Assembly (NCBI GenBank): GCA_963714065.1
Contig: OY970226.1
Coordinates: 744,001-808,000 of the forward strand
From: JAZKID01 sp963714065
Lineage (GTDB): Bacteria; Pseudomonadota; Alphaproteobacteria; Rhizobiales; UBA4765
Length of the DNA: 64,000 nt
Direction of reading: 5' to 3'
Positions within the stretch are counted from its first letter, which is position 1. The number at the start of each line of letters is the position of its first letter. The notes below the pieces were generated by a model, which ran no database searches, was not told the DNA's origin, and saw only the letters and a list, made by a program, of their open reading frames with translations. Shown here piece by piece: positions 36,739 through 45,699 of this stretch. Position numbers and translations under genes: made by a program.

Positions 36739-38164
36739 TTTTGTGCCGCTGATAAATATCCCGAACCAGTTTCGCGAGATCTTTTTCGGGCCCCACAACC
36801 TGCTCGCCCAATATCAGATCCTTGACGACGACCTCGCCCTTCCCGCGCTCGTCGTCGCCCTGCATCACCGCGCAAACGCTGCCGCGCTTTGAAGCATAAG
36901 TGAGCTGGTTGCCAAGCTTGGACGATGTGCCGAAATAAACTTCGGCGGCGATTCCGGCTTCGCGCAATAGCTTTGCAAAACGGAGGCAACCCGCCATCTC
37001 CGCGCCGAGCGCCGTGCAGACGACCACCGGGCCGGGAGTTGTGGCCGCATCAGCAAGGCCGCGGCTTTTCAGTGCGGCAAGCAGGCGCGAGACGCCAATG
37101 GAAAAGCCGGTGGCAGGAACTGCCTCGCCCCTAAAGCGCGCGATCAGCCCGTCATAACGGCCGCCACCCGCGAGCGAGCCCATGATCACTTTCTCGCCCT
37201 TGTCGTTTGTCACGGAAAAAGCGGGCTCCGCCTCGAACACCGTGCCGGTGTAATAATCGAGGCCGCGTACGATGGAGGGATCGACGACGATGCGGTCTTC
37301 ACGATAACCGTTTTCGCGGCAGAGCGTTGCGATCTCGCGCAGATTGGAAAGCGCCTCACCCGCCATCAGGCCGGATAATTTGTCGATCGTCGCTTCATTC
37401 GTGTCGGCGCGCGCTTTCAGCAGTTGGACGACACGGGAAATATCCTTGTCGGCAAGACCGGCGCCTTTCGTGAAATCGCCGGATTCGTCCTTGCGGCCGG
37501 TGCCGAGCAGCGCATGCACGCCGCTCTCGCCGAGACGGTCGAGCTTGTCGATGGCGCGCATGACGGACAGGCGCTTGCCCGCGTTCTGCTCGCCGGACAG
37601 GCCAAGCGCATCCATCACGCCATCTAAAATCTTGCGGTCGTTGACCTTGATCAGATAATCGCCGCGTTTAAGGCCGAGCACTTCCAGCGTGTCCGCCATC
37701 ATCATGCACATTTCGGCATCCGATGCAGGCGTCGCACTTCCCACCGTATCGGCATCGAATTGCAGGAACTGGCGGAAGCGTCCGGGCCCCGACTTTTCGT
37801 TCCTGAAGACGGGACCGAAACGATAAGAGCGAAAGGGTTTCGGCAGCGCATCGAAATGCTGCGCCACATAGCGCGCAAGGGGGGCCGTGAGATCGTAGCG
37901 CAAGGAAAGCCACTGCTCGTCCTCGTCTTGCAGCGAGAATACGCCCTCATTGGGCCGGTCCGTATCGGGCATGAATTTGCCAAGCGCTTCGGTATATTCA
38001 AAGAGCGGCGTCTCGATACGTGCAAAGCCGTAAGAGCGGAACACCGTCTCGATTTTCTGCGCCATGGAATTCAACGCGTCGATATCGGCCGCATTCTGAT
38101 CGGCAAAGCCGCGCGGCAGAAGAGGTTTCAGTTTATGAGGTTTGGTCATGGCTGACATAACCAA
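36731..38164 (-). CDS. hisS: Histidyl-tRNA synthetase
   Basis: 477 residues. Class II motif 2 (FRSYRFGPVFRNEKSGPGRFRQF, given here in part) and the histidine-binding signatures (IVRGLDYYTGTVFE and GGGRYDGLIARF) are clear; a C-terminal anticodon-binding domain begins near VVVCTALGAEMAGCLRFAKL. The FRNEKSGPGRFRQF form is the alphaproteobacterial type, which recognises tRNA-His lacking G-1. That fits the A73 tRNA-His fragment at 45.5 kb. The first ATG (38164) and one at 38149 are both possible. Confidence 0.95.
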   Translation of the reverse strand: MVMSAMTKPHKLKPLLPRGFADQNAADIDALNSMAQKIETVFRSYGFARIETPLFEYTEALGKFMPDTDRPNEGVFSLQDEDEQWLSLRYDLTAPLARYVAQHFDALPKPFRSYRFGPVFRNEKSGPGRFRQFLQFDADTVGSATPASDAEMCMMMADTLEVLGLKRGDYLIKVNDRKILDGVMDALGLSGEQNAGKRLSVMRAIDKLDRLGESGVHALLGTGRKDESGDFTKGAGLADKDISRVVQLLKARADTNEATIDKLSGLMAGEALSNLREIATLCRENGYREDRIVVDPSIVRGLDYYTGTVFEAEPAFSVTNDKGEKVIMGSLAGGGRYDGLIARFRGEAVPATGFSIGVSRLLAALKSRGLADAATTPGPVVVCTALGAEMAGCLRFAKLLREAGIAAEVYFGTSSKLGNQLTYASKRGSVCAVMQGDDERGKGEVVVKDLILGEQVVGPEKDLAKLVRDIYQRHKIS

Positions 38165-38201
38165 GCAATGAGCAGGCAGGCAACAGCGGATTTAATGTTT
38201 T

Positions 38202-39068
38202 CTATTTTCTTTGCATAAATTTTGCGGCGTCTTGAGGGAAAAAATCAACCCGTTTTGCATCATATGGAAGGAGCGGTGAATAATTATCTTTAAAGGCAAT
38301 AATGTGAATGCCAAATTCATTTGCCATGCTCTGTAAAATATTCTTGTTGGGTTGCGTGCCTGCAAGCTTACAGGTCGTGAAAAGAACACGGCTGCCAGGA
38401 ACCAACTTCCCTTTGTTAAACAGAGAAGAAACAAGTCTTTTTATATCGTCCATTGTATACTGCGTTTCATAAAGCCACATACCGGCACTACCATCGCCAT
38501 GCCCAGTGATTATAAGATCCGTGATCGTGCTTGCATCCCCTAAGGAACCCAGTAAATCGCTTATGCTTTTTATCCCAAAAATTGCATTCGTTTGCGTAGT
38601 TTCTATATATTGCCGCTTCAAAACTTCAGAAGGGAAACTGATGTAAGGATCGGCCGATTGCGGACGATTATTTGCAACTATTTCCTGTGTAAGATTCTCA
38701 TGTACTTGTATTCCAAAACTTTCATCCTCTCCGGGCCGGGCTGGAGAATTGGCGCTAATTGCAGTCCATGTCTCCATCTTCCTTATCCTGCTGAGCATTC
38801 GATTACGCAATCGCTCAAAACTTGGAGAGACCGGCACAGGATTGCGGAAGCTATCAATATAATTCTCAATTCTCGTAAGAAAGTTGGGCGACAACATCTT
38901 ACGATTCTTTTCCAGCTCTAACGAGCTAGGGGTACTTTTGCCGATAATTTTGCCTGGAATGGTTCTCGTTTGCAGCGGTGTCGGCGCAGGCTGCGCCGAC
39001 GGCAGCGCACCGTCTGGAGCGAACTGCACTAGAGGCGATGCTTTACTTCGAATAGGAGCAATAAACAT
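38202..39068 (-). CDS. Clan CD-like (His-Cys) protein, possible effector
   Basis: 288 residues, AT-rich, no signal peptide. The N-terminal 150 residues are polar and Pro/Ser-rich. The C-terminal domain has a hydrophobic strand ending in LIITGHGDGSAGMW (H190), then LVPGSRVLFTTCKLAG (C233). A strand-GHG, helix, strand-TTC arrangement is the pattern of caspase-like/gingipain-type clan CD peptidases and DUF4347 domains. I infer a cysteine peptidase fold with His190/Cys233. It lies alone between hisS and the L,D-transpeptidase gene. Role as a secreted toxin or effector is speculative. Confidence 0.75.
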   Translation of the reverse strand: MFIAPIRSKASPLVQFAPDGALPSAQPAPTPLQTRTIPGKIIGKSTPSSLELEKNRKMLSPNFLTRIENYIDSFRNPVPVSPSFERLRNRMLSRIRKMETWTAISANSPARPGEDESFGIQVHENLTQEIVANNRPQSADPYISFPSEVLKRQYIETTQTNAIFGIKSISDLLGSLGDASTITDLIITGHGDGSAGMWLYETQYTMDDIKRLVSSLFNKGKLVPGSRVLFTTCKLAGTQPNKNILQSMANEFGIHIIAFKDNYSPLLPYDAKRVDFFPQDAAKFMQRK

Positions 39069-39312
39069 GGATCTGAACCATCATAAAATCGGATGCATAA
39101 TTCCATACCAGATCCAAAAATTCAATCTTTGCTAACCATAACTGACTTTTGTCAAAACTTTAGTAACCGTAATTTCGACAAAAGCGGCGTAAGGCCATGA
39201 AATTTGGGCTTTATTTATGATTATCGCTCAATGATCCTTAACGTTAATGCGGCGGCTTCATGTTTTGCGTACCGTCGCATTGACGGGTGTTTTGCCAGTT
39301 CGAGTGGTGCTT

Positions 39313-40275
39313 ATGTTGCGTTTCAAGATTTTCAGCGCCGGCGCTTTTGCCTCGGCTGTCATATTTGCCTCCCTGCCCGCTTTTGCGATGCCGCGCGGCT
39401 ATAACACGGCAGACAGCAATGCGCAGGCGGTTGCCAGGCTGAGTATTCCCTGGTCGCAATGGTATAACGATCTCAACGATGAGCCGCGCGCCTATCAGGG
39501 CCGCTACACGCGCGAGCAGACGGCACGCACCTGGTACATTCCGGCCCCGAATGGCAGCATCAATCGCAGCGCGAGCATCGACGCGCAGGGCAACCGCTAT
39601 ATCAATCAGCCCGAGCCCGAGCAGAGAAATGGGCTTTATCAGCGCTATGCCGGCACGGCCACGCAATCGAACGACTATTACCCGCCATCGGCTTTCCAGA
39701 AAAACGGGAACTATCAGCGCTATGCCAGCACGGCCGCACCGTCGTCGAACGACTATTACCCGCAAGCGGCTTTCCAGATGTCTTACCAGCCCGATACCGT
39801 CGTGCCGCAGGAAGACGACGGCGGCACCCTGTCGCCGCGCTTTCACCGCCAGAGCGTTGCCTATAACGGGCCGGAGCAGCCGGGCACCATCATCATCGAT
39901 ACCGAGCAGCGCTTTCTCTTTCTCGTGCAGGAAGACGGGCACGCCATCCGCTACGGCATCGGCGTCGGCCGGCCGGGTTTCGAATGGGCCGGCGTGAAAT
40001 CCATCTCCCGCAAGTCGGAATGGCCGGACTGGACGCCGCCGGACGATATGCTGACGCGCCGCCCCGACCTGCCGCGCTTCATGCCCGGCGGCCCCGGCAA
40101 TCCGCTCGGCGCGCGCGCCATGTATCTGGGCTCGTCGCTCTACCGCATTCACGGCACCAACGAACCGCAGACCATCGGCAAGGCCGTGTCTTCGGGCTGC
40201 ATCCGCATGGTCAACGACGATGTGATCGACCTTTATAATCGCGTGCGTTTGGGAACAAAGGTCGTCGTTATTTAA
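39313..40275 (+). CDS. L,D-transpeptidase (YkuD domain)
   Basis: 320 residues. A signal peptide (FKIFSAGAFASAVIFASLPA) is followed by a low-complexity region with two copies of a roughly 27-residue repeat around YQRYA..SNDYYP..AFQ (about 112-160). A YkuD domain (about 190-320) ends with YRIHGTNEPQTIGKAVSSGC and IRM, the HxxxxxxxSSGCIR active site. It should form 3-3 peptidoglycan crosslinks or attach proteins in the periplasm. ATG at 39247 would precede the signal peptide by 22 residues and is less likely. Confidence 0.93.
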   Translation: MLRFKIFSAGAFASAVIFASLPAFAMPRGYNTADSNAQAVARLSIPWSQWYNDLNDEPRAYQGRYTREQTARTWYIPAPNGSINRSASIDAQGNRYINQPEPEQRNGLYQRYAGTATQSNDYYPPSAFQKNGNYQRYASTAAPSSNDYYPQAAFQMSYQPDTVVPQEDDGGTLSPRFHRQSVAYNGPEQPGTIIIDTEQRFLFLVQEDGHAIRYGIGVGRPGFEWAGVKSISRKSEWPDWTPPDDMLTRRPDLPRFMPGGPGNPLGARAMYLGSSLYRIHGTNEPQTIGKAVSSGCIRMVNDDVIDLYNRVRLGTKVVVI

Positions 40276-40435
40276 TTCAAATGTATATCACATGTAAAAA
40301 GCATAAGCTTTACTATGCTAGTTTAGTTATAATTTTAATCAATTCAATGTTATCAAGATTCTGATTGACTTATTAACCGTTTTTATTAATTATAGTCTTC
40401 GAGTAATACTTAGAGTTTATAGAAAGGTTATAGTT

Positions 40436-41104
40436 ATGGTTTGCGGTCCTCCAAGTGCGGGTTTTTATCGTCCTCCGATTAATTATTGTCCGCCGGTTCA
40501 GCCACCGATTTTTGCCCCGCCATGTCCGCCGGTGCAGCAGATTTGCCCACCGATTTTCCAGCAGCAGCCGATTTTCCAGCAGCAGCGCCAGGTTTGCGTC
40601 ACGACGCAGAATTGCCTGCCGCAGGTCAACCGCGGCTTCTATAATAGAAACCAGGGCTTCAATAATTGTGGGCCCCAGGGCTTCTATAATCAGGGCATTA
40701 ATAATTGCGGACCGCAGGGCTCCTATAATCAGGGCTACAACAACTGGGGCAGCTCCGGCACCGAAGGCTTCTATCTCAACGATATTTTCCAGCCTGTTCT
40801 GGCGGCAAAAAATCTCGATGAATGCTGGAAGTTCAAAAACAATGTCTGGGGTAGCGTCCTGAACAACCTCATCCCCGGCGCGATGTCCATGATTGCCGGC
40901 ATCTTCGGCATCGGTGGCGGCGGAGGCGGTGGCGCTTCCGGCGGCGGCGCGAGCGGTGGAAGCGGCGGCGGAACGGGCGGAACCCAGAAGGATCAGAAAA
41001 CGGATCAGAAGCCCGCAGAAGGTGCGAAAAAAGTAGCCTTCGATGCTGCCGAACCGATGACGCTTGCCGATTATCAGGAACTGTACTCCAACCTGGAGGC
41101 CTGA
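40436..41104 (+). CDS. Gln/Asn/Pro-rich protein with hydrophobic segment
   Basis: 222 residues, no signal peptide. Residues 1-50 are rich in Pro, Cys and Gln (CPPVQPPIFAPPCPPVQQIC, then IFQQQPIFQQQ). Residues 65-105 contain near-repeats of GFYNQGINNCGPQG. A helical segment NNLIPGAMSMIAGIFGIGGG (about 145-165) could insert in a membrane, followed by a Gly/Ser linker and an acidic tail. No family recognised. It is 1 nt upstream of the zincin-like gene, so the two probably act together. A translocator-like or carrier role is speculation. Confidence 0.72.
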   Translation: MVCGPPSAGFYRPPINYCPPVQPPIFAPPCPPVQQICPPIFQQQPIFQQQRQVCVTTQNCLPQVNRGFYNRNQGFNNCGPQGFYNQGINNCGPQGSYNQGYNNWGSSGTEGFYLNDIFQPVLAAKNLDECWKFKNNVWGSVLNNLIPGAMSMIAGIFGIGGGGGGGASGGGASGGSGGGTGGTQKDQKTDQKPAEGAKKVAFDAAEPMTLADYQELYSNLEA

Positions 41105-41105
41105 T

Positions 41106-41915
41106 ATGGCCTGGCCGTTCAATACGGCATCGGGTTCAAATAATCACCTTCGAGGTGACGCCAGGACGAATGAAGTCCTGGCGATCACGGCCGAGCAATT
41201 CGGCGCCAAGCTGAATTTGAACCGCAATGCCGTCAACCCAGCCGACCTGAGGGTCGCTATCGATAACAATACACGCGGCATCAAAAACGAGGCGGGAGGC
41301 ATCGAAACTCCGATCGGCCTGACCGTTCCGATGCAGGATACGCGCACGGGCCGCATTACGCCGATATCGACATATTACGCGAACCACGCGACACTCTGGG
41401 AACGCACGTTGGGATTAAAGCGCAACAGCTTCAAAGATGAAGCCGTTCCGCACGAACTCATGCATCAATATCTCGAATGGGGCGGCTGCGTTCCCAAGGC
41501 CAGGGATACCGATGCCGTGAAAACGCACGAGCTTGCGTCGGTGCTTGCGGCCAAGCGCGCGCGGCCACAAGATTTGTCGGCCCTTGCTTTCAAGGCCCTC
41601 GCCTTATGGGGCCATGATGCCGCGAGCCTGTCCGGCCCCTATTGCTGGCCCGGCCTTGCCTATATGGTTGCCGCGCAATGGACCTTCGGCGGCCTTCAAC
41701 AGGGAAGCGCGTTCATTCAGAAATATAATCGGCTGCGCGATGCGGACAAACCGCGCGGCATCAATGCGTCGCGGACTTACCTTAAATTGATCGCCCAGGA
41801 AGCGGCCGCGCATCATGTAAAGCCGAAAACGCTGGAGATGACCATCGCCCGCAATTACGACACGGCGCTCGAAAAAATCGGCGCCATCGTCAGCGGGCGG
41901 TCCGTGCAGGCGTGA
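41106..41915 (+). CDS. Zincin-like metallopeptidase candidate
   Basis: 269 residues, no signal peptide. The motif DEAVPHELMHQYLE contains HExxH (H116, E117, H120), the zinc-binding and catalytic motif of zincins. A possible third ligand is in VKTHELAS about 20 residues on. The rest matches no family I recognise. The start ATG at 41106 follows the upstream stop (TGATATG); an earlier ATG at 41064 would overlap the upstream gene. With its Gln/Asn-rich neighbour it forms a two-gene unit, and a secreted effector is plausible. Confidence 0.75.
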   Translation: MAWPFNTASGSNNHLRGDARTNEVLAITAEQFGAKLNLNRNAVNPADLRVAIDNNTRGIKNEAGGIETPIGLTVPMQDTRTGRITPISTYYANHATLWERTLGLKRNSFKDEAVPHELMHQYLEWGGCVPKARDTDAVKTHELASVLAAKRARPQDLSALAFKALALWGHDAASLSGPYCWPGLAYMVAAQWTFGGLQQGSAFIQKYNRLRDADKPRGINASRTYLKLIAQEAAAHHVKPKTLEMTIARNYDTALEKIGAIVSGRSVQA

Positions 41916-41919
41916 GCGG

Positions 41920-42714
41920 CTAGAATTTTCCCGACAGCCAAAGGCTGAAATAGGGAGAGACGCGATCCTGATCGTTGATCATCGCGCCTGCGCTCAATGC
42001 AAGATCGTAACCTGCAAACGCAAGACCCGTGGCGGCGATCCCCCCTCGCGCGTTCCAGCCGGTGATGTTGCCGCCGACCCCAGCTTCCGGCCCAAGCTTC
42101 AGCGTTCCAAAACCTGTCGGCCGGCCAGCGACGAGACTGGCACTCCAGTTGTTATCGATGGTAGAGGCGCGGCCTTCGAAGCCGATAAATTCGCCCGAGC
42201 CGCCAAGCCAGAGAAGTTCGGCAATGGCATTTGCGCCGAACTGTGTGTGAAGTCCGAATTGCGTATCGCTGAAGACCGTGACGCCGCCATAAAGATTTGC
42301 GCGCCAGGGGCCTCGATGAAAATGCGCGCCGATATAAATACTGTCTTCGCTCTCGATGACATAGGAGCGTGGCGCAAACGGGCTGAAATCGTCCCAGCCC
42401 GAGAAGCGGCCTTCATAGCGAAAACGCAGGCCTTCTTCCTCAAGCCCGCGGCCGGGTGCGAATACAAGCTGCGCTTTTGCGGAGACGCTTTGCTGCGGCG
42501 AGAAAAAGGACGAGACCGCCCATTGCCAGCGCTCCGCGTGAGCACTGCATGGAATGGCTAAAATTATCAGAAGCAAACATATGAAAATATATCGCCCCCT
42601 CCCCCGTAGGGGGAGGGTTAGGGTGGGGGCATCCAGATGGTGCCCTACTAATGCCCCCCTCCCGACCTTCCCCCTGCGGGGGGAGGAAAATAACGAGACC
42701 ATTTTCCTAACCAC
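41920..42714 (-). CDS. BcsS-like outer-membrane protein
   Basis: 264 residues from the first ATG. After a signal-like helix (FICLLLIILAIPCSAHA) the protein alternates amphipathic strands (LRFRYEGRFSGWDDF.., IYIGAHFHRGPWRANLYGGV, GPEAGVGGNITGWNARGGIA, YFSLWLSGKF), resembling the cellulose-biosynthesis protein BcsS of alphaproteobacteria. Residues 8-40 (SSPRRGKVGRG..LTLPLRGRG) are the translation of an intergenic repeat. The real start may be a TTG at 42576, giving a normal signal peptide. No bcs genes are nearby, so the family call is tentative. Confidence 0.6.
   Translation of the reverse strand: MVRKMVSLFSSPRRGKVGRGALVGHHLDAPTLTLPLRGRGRYIFICLLLIILAIPCSAHAERWQWAVSSFFSPQQSVSAKAQLVFAPGRGLEEEGLRFRYEGRFSGWDDFSPFAPRSYVIESEDSIYIGAHFHRGPWRANLYGGVTVFSDTQFGLHTQFGANAIAELLWLGGSGEFIGFEGRASTIDNNWSASLVAGRPTGFGTLKLGPEAGVGGNITGWNARGGIAATGLAFAGYDLALSAGAMINDQDRVSPYFSLWLSGKF
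42594..42686. repeat. GC-rich inverted intergenic repeat (CCCCCTCCCCC type)
   Basis: Two hairpins: CCCCCTCCCCCGTAGGGGGA then GGG, and TTCCCCCTGCGGGGGGAGG, joined by GGGTTAGGGTGGGGGCATCC and a short spacer. It looks like a dispersed palindromic repeat and lies at the 5' end of the BcsS-like gene, overlapping its longest reading frame. Confidence 0.7.
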
Positions 42715-44395
42715 GCTTCGCCTCTTCGCGGATGGCGCTCAAGGATTTCGACGGCGTGATGACTTCGGGATCGATGCGGACATGAATGAGCGACGGTATT
42801 TTGCTTTGCAGGGCCGATTTCAACGCAGGTTCAAATTCTTCCGTTTCGCCGACCGAAAACGCTTTGCAACCGAAGCTTGTTGCCATCGCGGCAAAATCCG
42901 GATTTTTCAGGTCGACGCCATAGGCGCGACCGGGGAAATGTTTTTCCTGATGCATGCGGATCGTGCCGTACATGCCGTTGTCGATCACGATCACAATAAT
43001 GTTCAGATTAAATTGTACGGCCGTCGCCAGTTCCTGCACGGTCATCATCAGATCGCCGTCGCCGGCAAAACAGATGACGGTGCGCTGTGGGTATAGAGAT
43101 TTTGCTGCAATGGCCGCAGGCAAGCCGTAACCCATCGAGCCCGAGGTGGGCGCGAGCTGGGTATTGAATTTGCGAAAAGGATAGAAGCGTTGCACCCAGG
43201 CCGCGAAATTACCGGCGCCGTTCGCGATAATCGTATCCTGCGGCACGAGCGCCGCCGTTTTCAGGACAAGTTCCGCCATCTGTACGGCGCCTGCATTGCG
43301 CGTGGGCGCGCGCCATTTTTCATATGCGTCATGCGCTTCCCGCGCCGTATTTGCCCAGGGAATTTTTTGCGGCGGTTTTAGCGCAGCCAGTTTCAGGGCT
43401 GTCTCGTCGGCGCGCGCGCAGAGCGCCAGAGCTGGATGATAGACGCACCCCAACTCTTCGGGATCGGGATGGACGTGAATGAGTTTCTGGCGCGGCTGCG
43501 GCACGTCCATCAACGTATAGCTCTGCGACGGCATTTCTGAAAAACGCCCGCCTAGCATCAGGATTGTGTCGGCATTCTTGATGCGCTGCTGCAACGATGC
43601 TTCCGCTGCAATACCGACATGTCCCGCGAAATTCGGATGCAGGTGATCGAACAAATTCTGCCGCCGGAAAGACACGGCGACAGGCAATTGCCAGTTTTCG
43701 GCAAAGCGTGTAATTGCCGTGCGGCCGGGTTCGGACCATGTCGACCCCCCCAGCAAAACAAGCGGCGCTTTCGCACCTCGCAACAGCTCTGCAATTTCCG
43801 CAACCGTTTTTTCGTCGACATCCTGATGGATCGGCGCAAAGGCATCAATGGGTGGCGCAAGGATTTGCTCCATCAGCATGTCTTCGGGCAGCGAGAGCAC
43901 GACCGGCCCTGGCCGTCCCGATGTCGCGATGGAAAAAGCGCGGTTGATGAATTCCGGCAGGCGTGCCGCATCGTCCACTTCCGCGACCCATTTGCAGATG
44001 GGCGCAAAAAAGCGCGTGTAATCGATTTCCTGAAACGCCTCGCGCCCTCTAAAGCTGCGCTCCACCTGGCCGATGAAAAGGATCAAAGGCGTCGAATCCT
44101 GAGATGCCACATGCACGCCCGCAGAGGCGTTCGTCGCACCCGGGCCTCTTGTTACGAAACAGATGCCGGGTTTTCCCGTCAGTTTACCTTGCGCTTCCGC
44201 CATCATGGCGGCTCCCCCCTCCTGACGGCAGACGGTGAGTTCGACCGGCGCATCGCGCAACGCATCGAGCACGGCGAGATAGCTTTCGCCCGGCACGCAG
44301 AACGCATGCGCGACGCCGTTCGCAACCAGCTGATCGACCAGAAGCTGGCCGCCGGTGACTTTATTCTGTTTAGGCTTGGGCAGGACGGAAGACAT
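42707..44395 (-). CDS. ThDP-dependent enzyme, acetolactate synthase large-subunit-like
   Basis: 562 residues. The N-terminal ThDP pyrimidine domain has the catalytic Glu in CRQEGGAAMMAEAQG. The central FAD/nucleotide-like domain spans about 200-340. The C-terminal PP domain has the ThDP motif GDGDLMMTVQELATAVQFN ending IVIVIDN. This is the IlvB-like superfamily. No ilvN small subunit is adjacent, so it is more likely an uncharacterised member than the valine/isoleucine enzyme itself. The substrate cannot be assigned. Confidence 0.9.
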   Translation of the reverse strand: MSSVLPKPKQNKVTGGQLLVDQLVANGVAHAFCVPGESYLAVLDALRDAPVELTVCRQEGGAAMMAEAQGKLTGKPGICFVTRGPGATNASAGVHVASQDSTPLILFIGQVERSFRGREAFQEIDYTRFFAPICKWVAEVDDAARLPEFINRAFSIATSGRPGPVVLSLPEDMLMEQILAPPIDAFAPIHQDVDEKTVAEIAELLRGAKAPLVLLGGSTWSEPGRTAITRFAENWQLPVAVSFRRQNLFDHLHPNFAGHVGIAAEASLQQRIKNADTILMLGGRFSEMPSQSYTLMDVPQPRQKLIHVHPDPEELGCVYHPALALCARADETALKLAALKPPQKIPWANTAREAHDAYEKWRAPTRNAGAVQMAELVLKTAALVPQDTIIANGAGNFAAWVQRFYPFRKFNTQLAPTSGSMGYGLPAAIAAKSLYPQRTVICFAGDGDLMMTVQELATAVQFNLNIIVIVIDNGMYGTIRMHQEKHFPGRAYGVDLKNPDFAAMATSFGCKAFSVGETEEFEPALKSALQSKIPSLIHVRIDPEVITPSKSLSAIREEAKRG

Positions 44396-44474
44396 GCAAG
44401 GCCCGGAAAGATGCTTTTTTAAAGCGCGGCTTTACGGCTGATGCAAGCCTGAAAACTATAAAAACTTATTGATT

Positions 44475-45413
44475 TTAGGACAGAATGTTCTTCATTTTTC
44501 CCGTGAAGGCATTGATGGCAAGATAGCCGCTGCTGCCTGTGCTGGAAAAATTATATTTATCGAAACACCCGGGATCGACGGGGATCACCTTTTGGCCCGT
44601 TTTTTTATCTTCGAACAAGAATATTTTATGTTCCTCCTCACTCCCATTCGCATTCTTTCCTTTTACGATAATTTGTTGACTCGTCTGCTCATACGTTCTT
44701 CCGTCCGAGAACTTGAGGACTGCACCAGCATTTTTCATAAGAGCGCTGCGGCTGGGAGCTTCCGATACAAGCACGCGTCCGCCTTTATTGGCGGTTGCTG
44801 CATCGGCAGAGCCAGGCGAAGCCATGATGGCACCAAAGACGAGGGCACCGACAACAGGGGGTCCCCACGCCGGAATGGTGATGGCCCCCGTAGCAACCCC
44901 TACAGCCGCGACAACGCCTGCCGCCGCAAGAACCAGATAACCGCCGACATTTTTGACAACCTGCCAGCCGTTCCAGTTTGAAGGCTCCATACGCCTTCGT
45001 TCTTGCTGCTCATTCTCTGGCAAAGGTTTTAGATCAGGATATGGCCTTGGACTGCCTTTTCTATCAGCTTCACAGTTTTTCAAATTTTTCCAATGATACT
45101 GCCATATTTGATATGCTCTGTTTTTTTCATTCCATAAGGCTTCAAGCTGGGTATCCCTGGCTGTAAAATCGAGAGGCGATGCTCCCACAAAATAATAGGG
45201 GCGGCTTGTGAAGAATTTTGTGAAAGCTGCTGTGAGTCGCTCATAAATACTTTCTGCTTGCTGTGCCTTTTCTTCAAACGGGCCACAGTCTATATCCCCC
45301 CCTGTGGCAATCGTTTCTTCTATGTTTTCGTTAAAAACATTGGCTACTCTGCCAAAATTATGGGATTTATAGCCATAATCTAACTGAATTGGAGCAAAAG
45401 CAGAAATAAACAT
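44475..45413 (-). CDS. Hypothetical protein with hydrophobic core, possible effector
   Basis: 312 residues, AT-rich, no N-terminal signal peptide. Residues 1-150 are polar and helical. Two hydrophobic stretches follow (VGGYLVLAAAGVVAAVGVAT and WGPPVVGALVFGAIMA, about 165-210). The C-terminal 100 residues have a small-domain look (FSDGRTYEQTSQQIIVKGKN, KKTGQKVIPVDPGC). The gene lies next to the prophage attachment site on the chromosomal side. I recognise no family. It may be a membrane-inserted effector or phage/plasmid cargo. Confidence 0.72.
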   Translation of the reverse strand: MFISAFAPIQLDYGYKSHNFGRVANVFNENIEETIATGGDIDCGPFEEKAQQAESIYERLTAAFTKFFTSRPYYFVGASPLDFTARDTQLEALWNEKNRAYQIWQYHWKNLKNCEADRKGSPRPYPDLKPLPENEQQERRRMEPSNWNGWQVVKNVGGYLVLAAAGVVAAVGVATGAITIPAWGPPVVGALVFGAIMASPGSADAATANKGGRVLVSEAPSRSALMKNAGAVLKFSDGRTYEQTSQQIIVKGKNANGSEEEHKIFLFEDKKTGQKVIPVDPGCFDKYNFSSTGSSGYLAINAFTGKMKNILS

Positions 45414-45552
45414 AGATCCTCAAAGCATAAATTTAAAATCGCTAAACAAGGCCTATTGTAAATGATGTAATGGGTCAACATACATAATTCTTCAAATTTA
45501 TTAGCTCGCCTTATAAGTGCGGGCTCTGATTTACCGCTAGCGTGGCAATAAA

Positions 45553-45599
45553 TGGTACAGTCGGGCGGGCTTGAACCGCCGACCTCCGGAGCCACAATC
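45553..45599 (-). other. Prophage attachment site: 3' part of a tRNA-His gene
   Basis: On the minus strand this reads from the anticodon loop (TTGTGGC, anticodon GTG = His) through anticodon stem TCCGG, variable AGGTC, T arm GGCGG-TTCAAGC-CCGCC, acceptor strand CGACTGT, A73 and CCA. The 5' part is absent; the sequence upstream of the anticodon loop is unrelated. This is the expected leftover of integration into a tRNA gene. The intact tRNA-His should lie at the far right end of the prophage, outside the window. A73 fits alphaproteobacterial tRNA-His. Confidence 0.85.
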
Positions 45600-45699
45600 A
45601 CCACATAACTTATGGCGAGGCAATAACTTAGGGATGTAAAAGTTGTCAAACTTCCCATCAAACATCAATAACTTAGCCTATTGTTTGGCAAACCTTTTT

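Noticed and set aside
45380..45661. 93-aa minus-strand ORF across the tRNA fragment
   Set aside because: It spans the tRNA-His remnant and has no ribosome site; explained by the attachment site.
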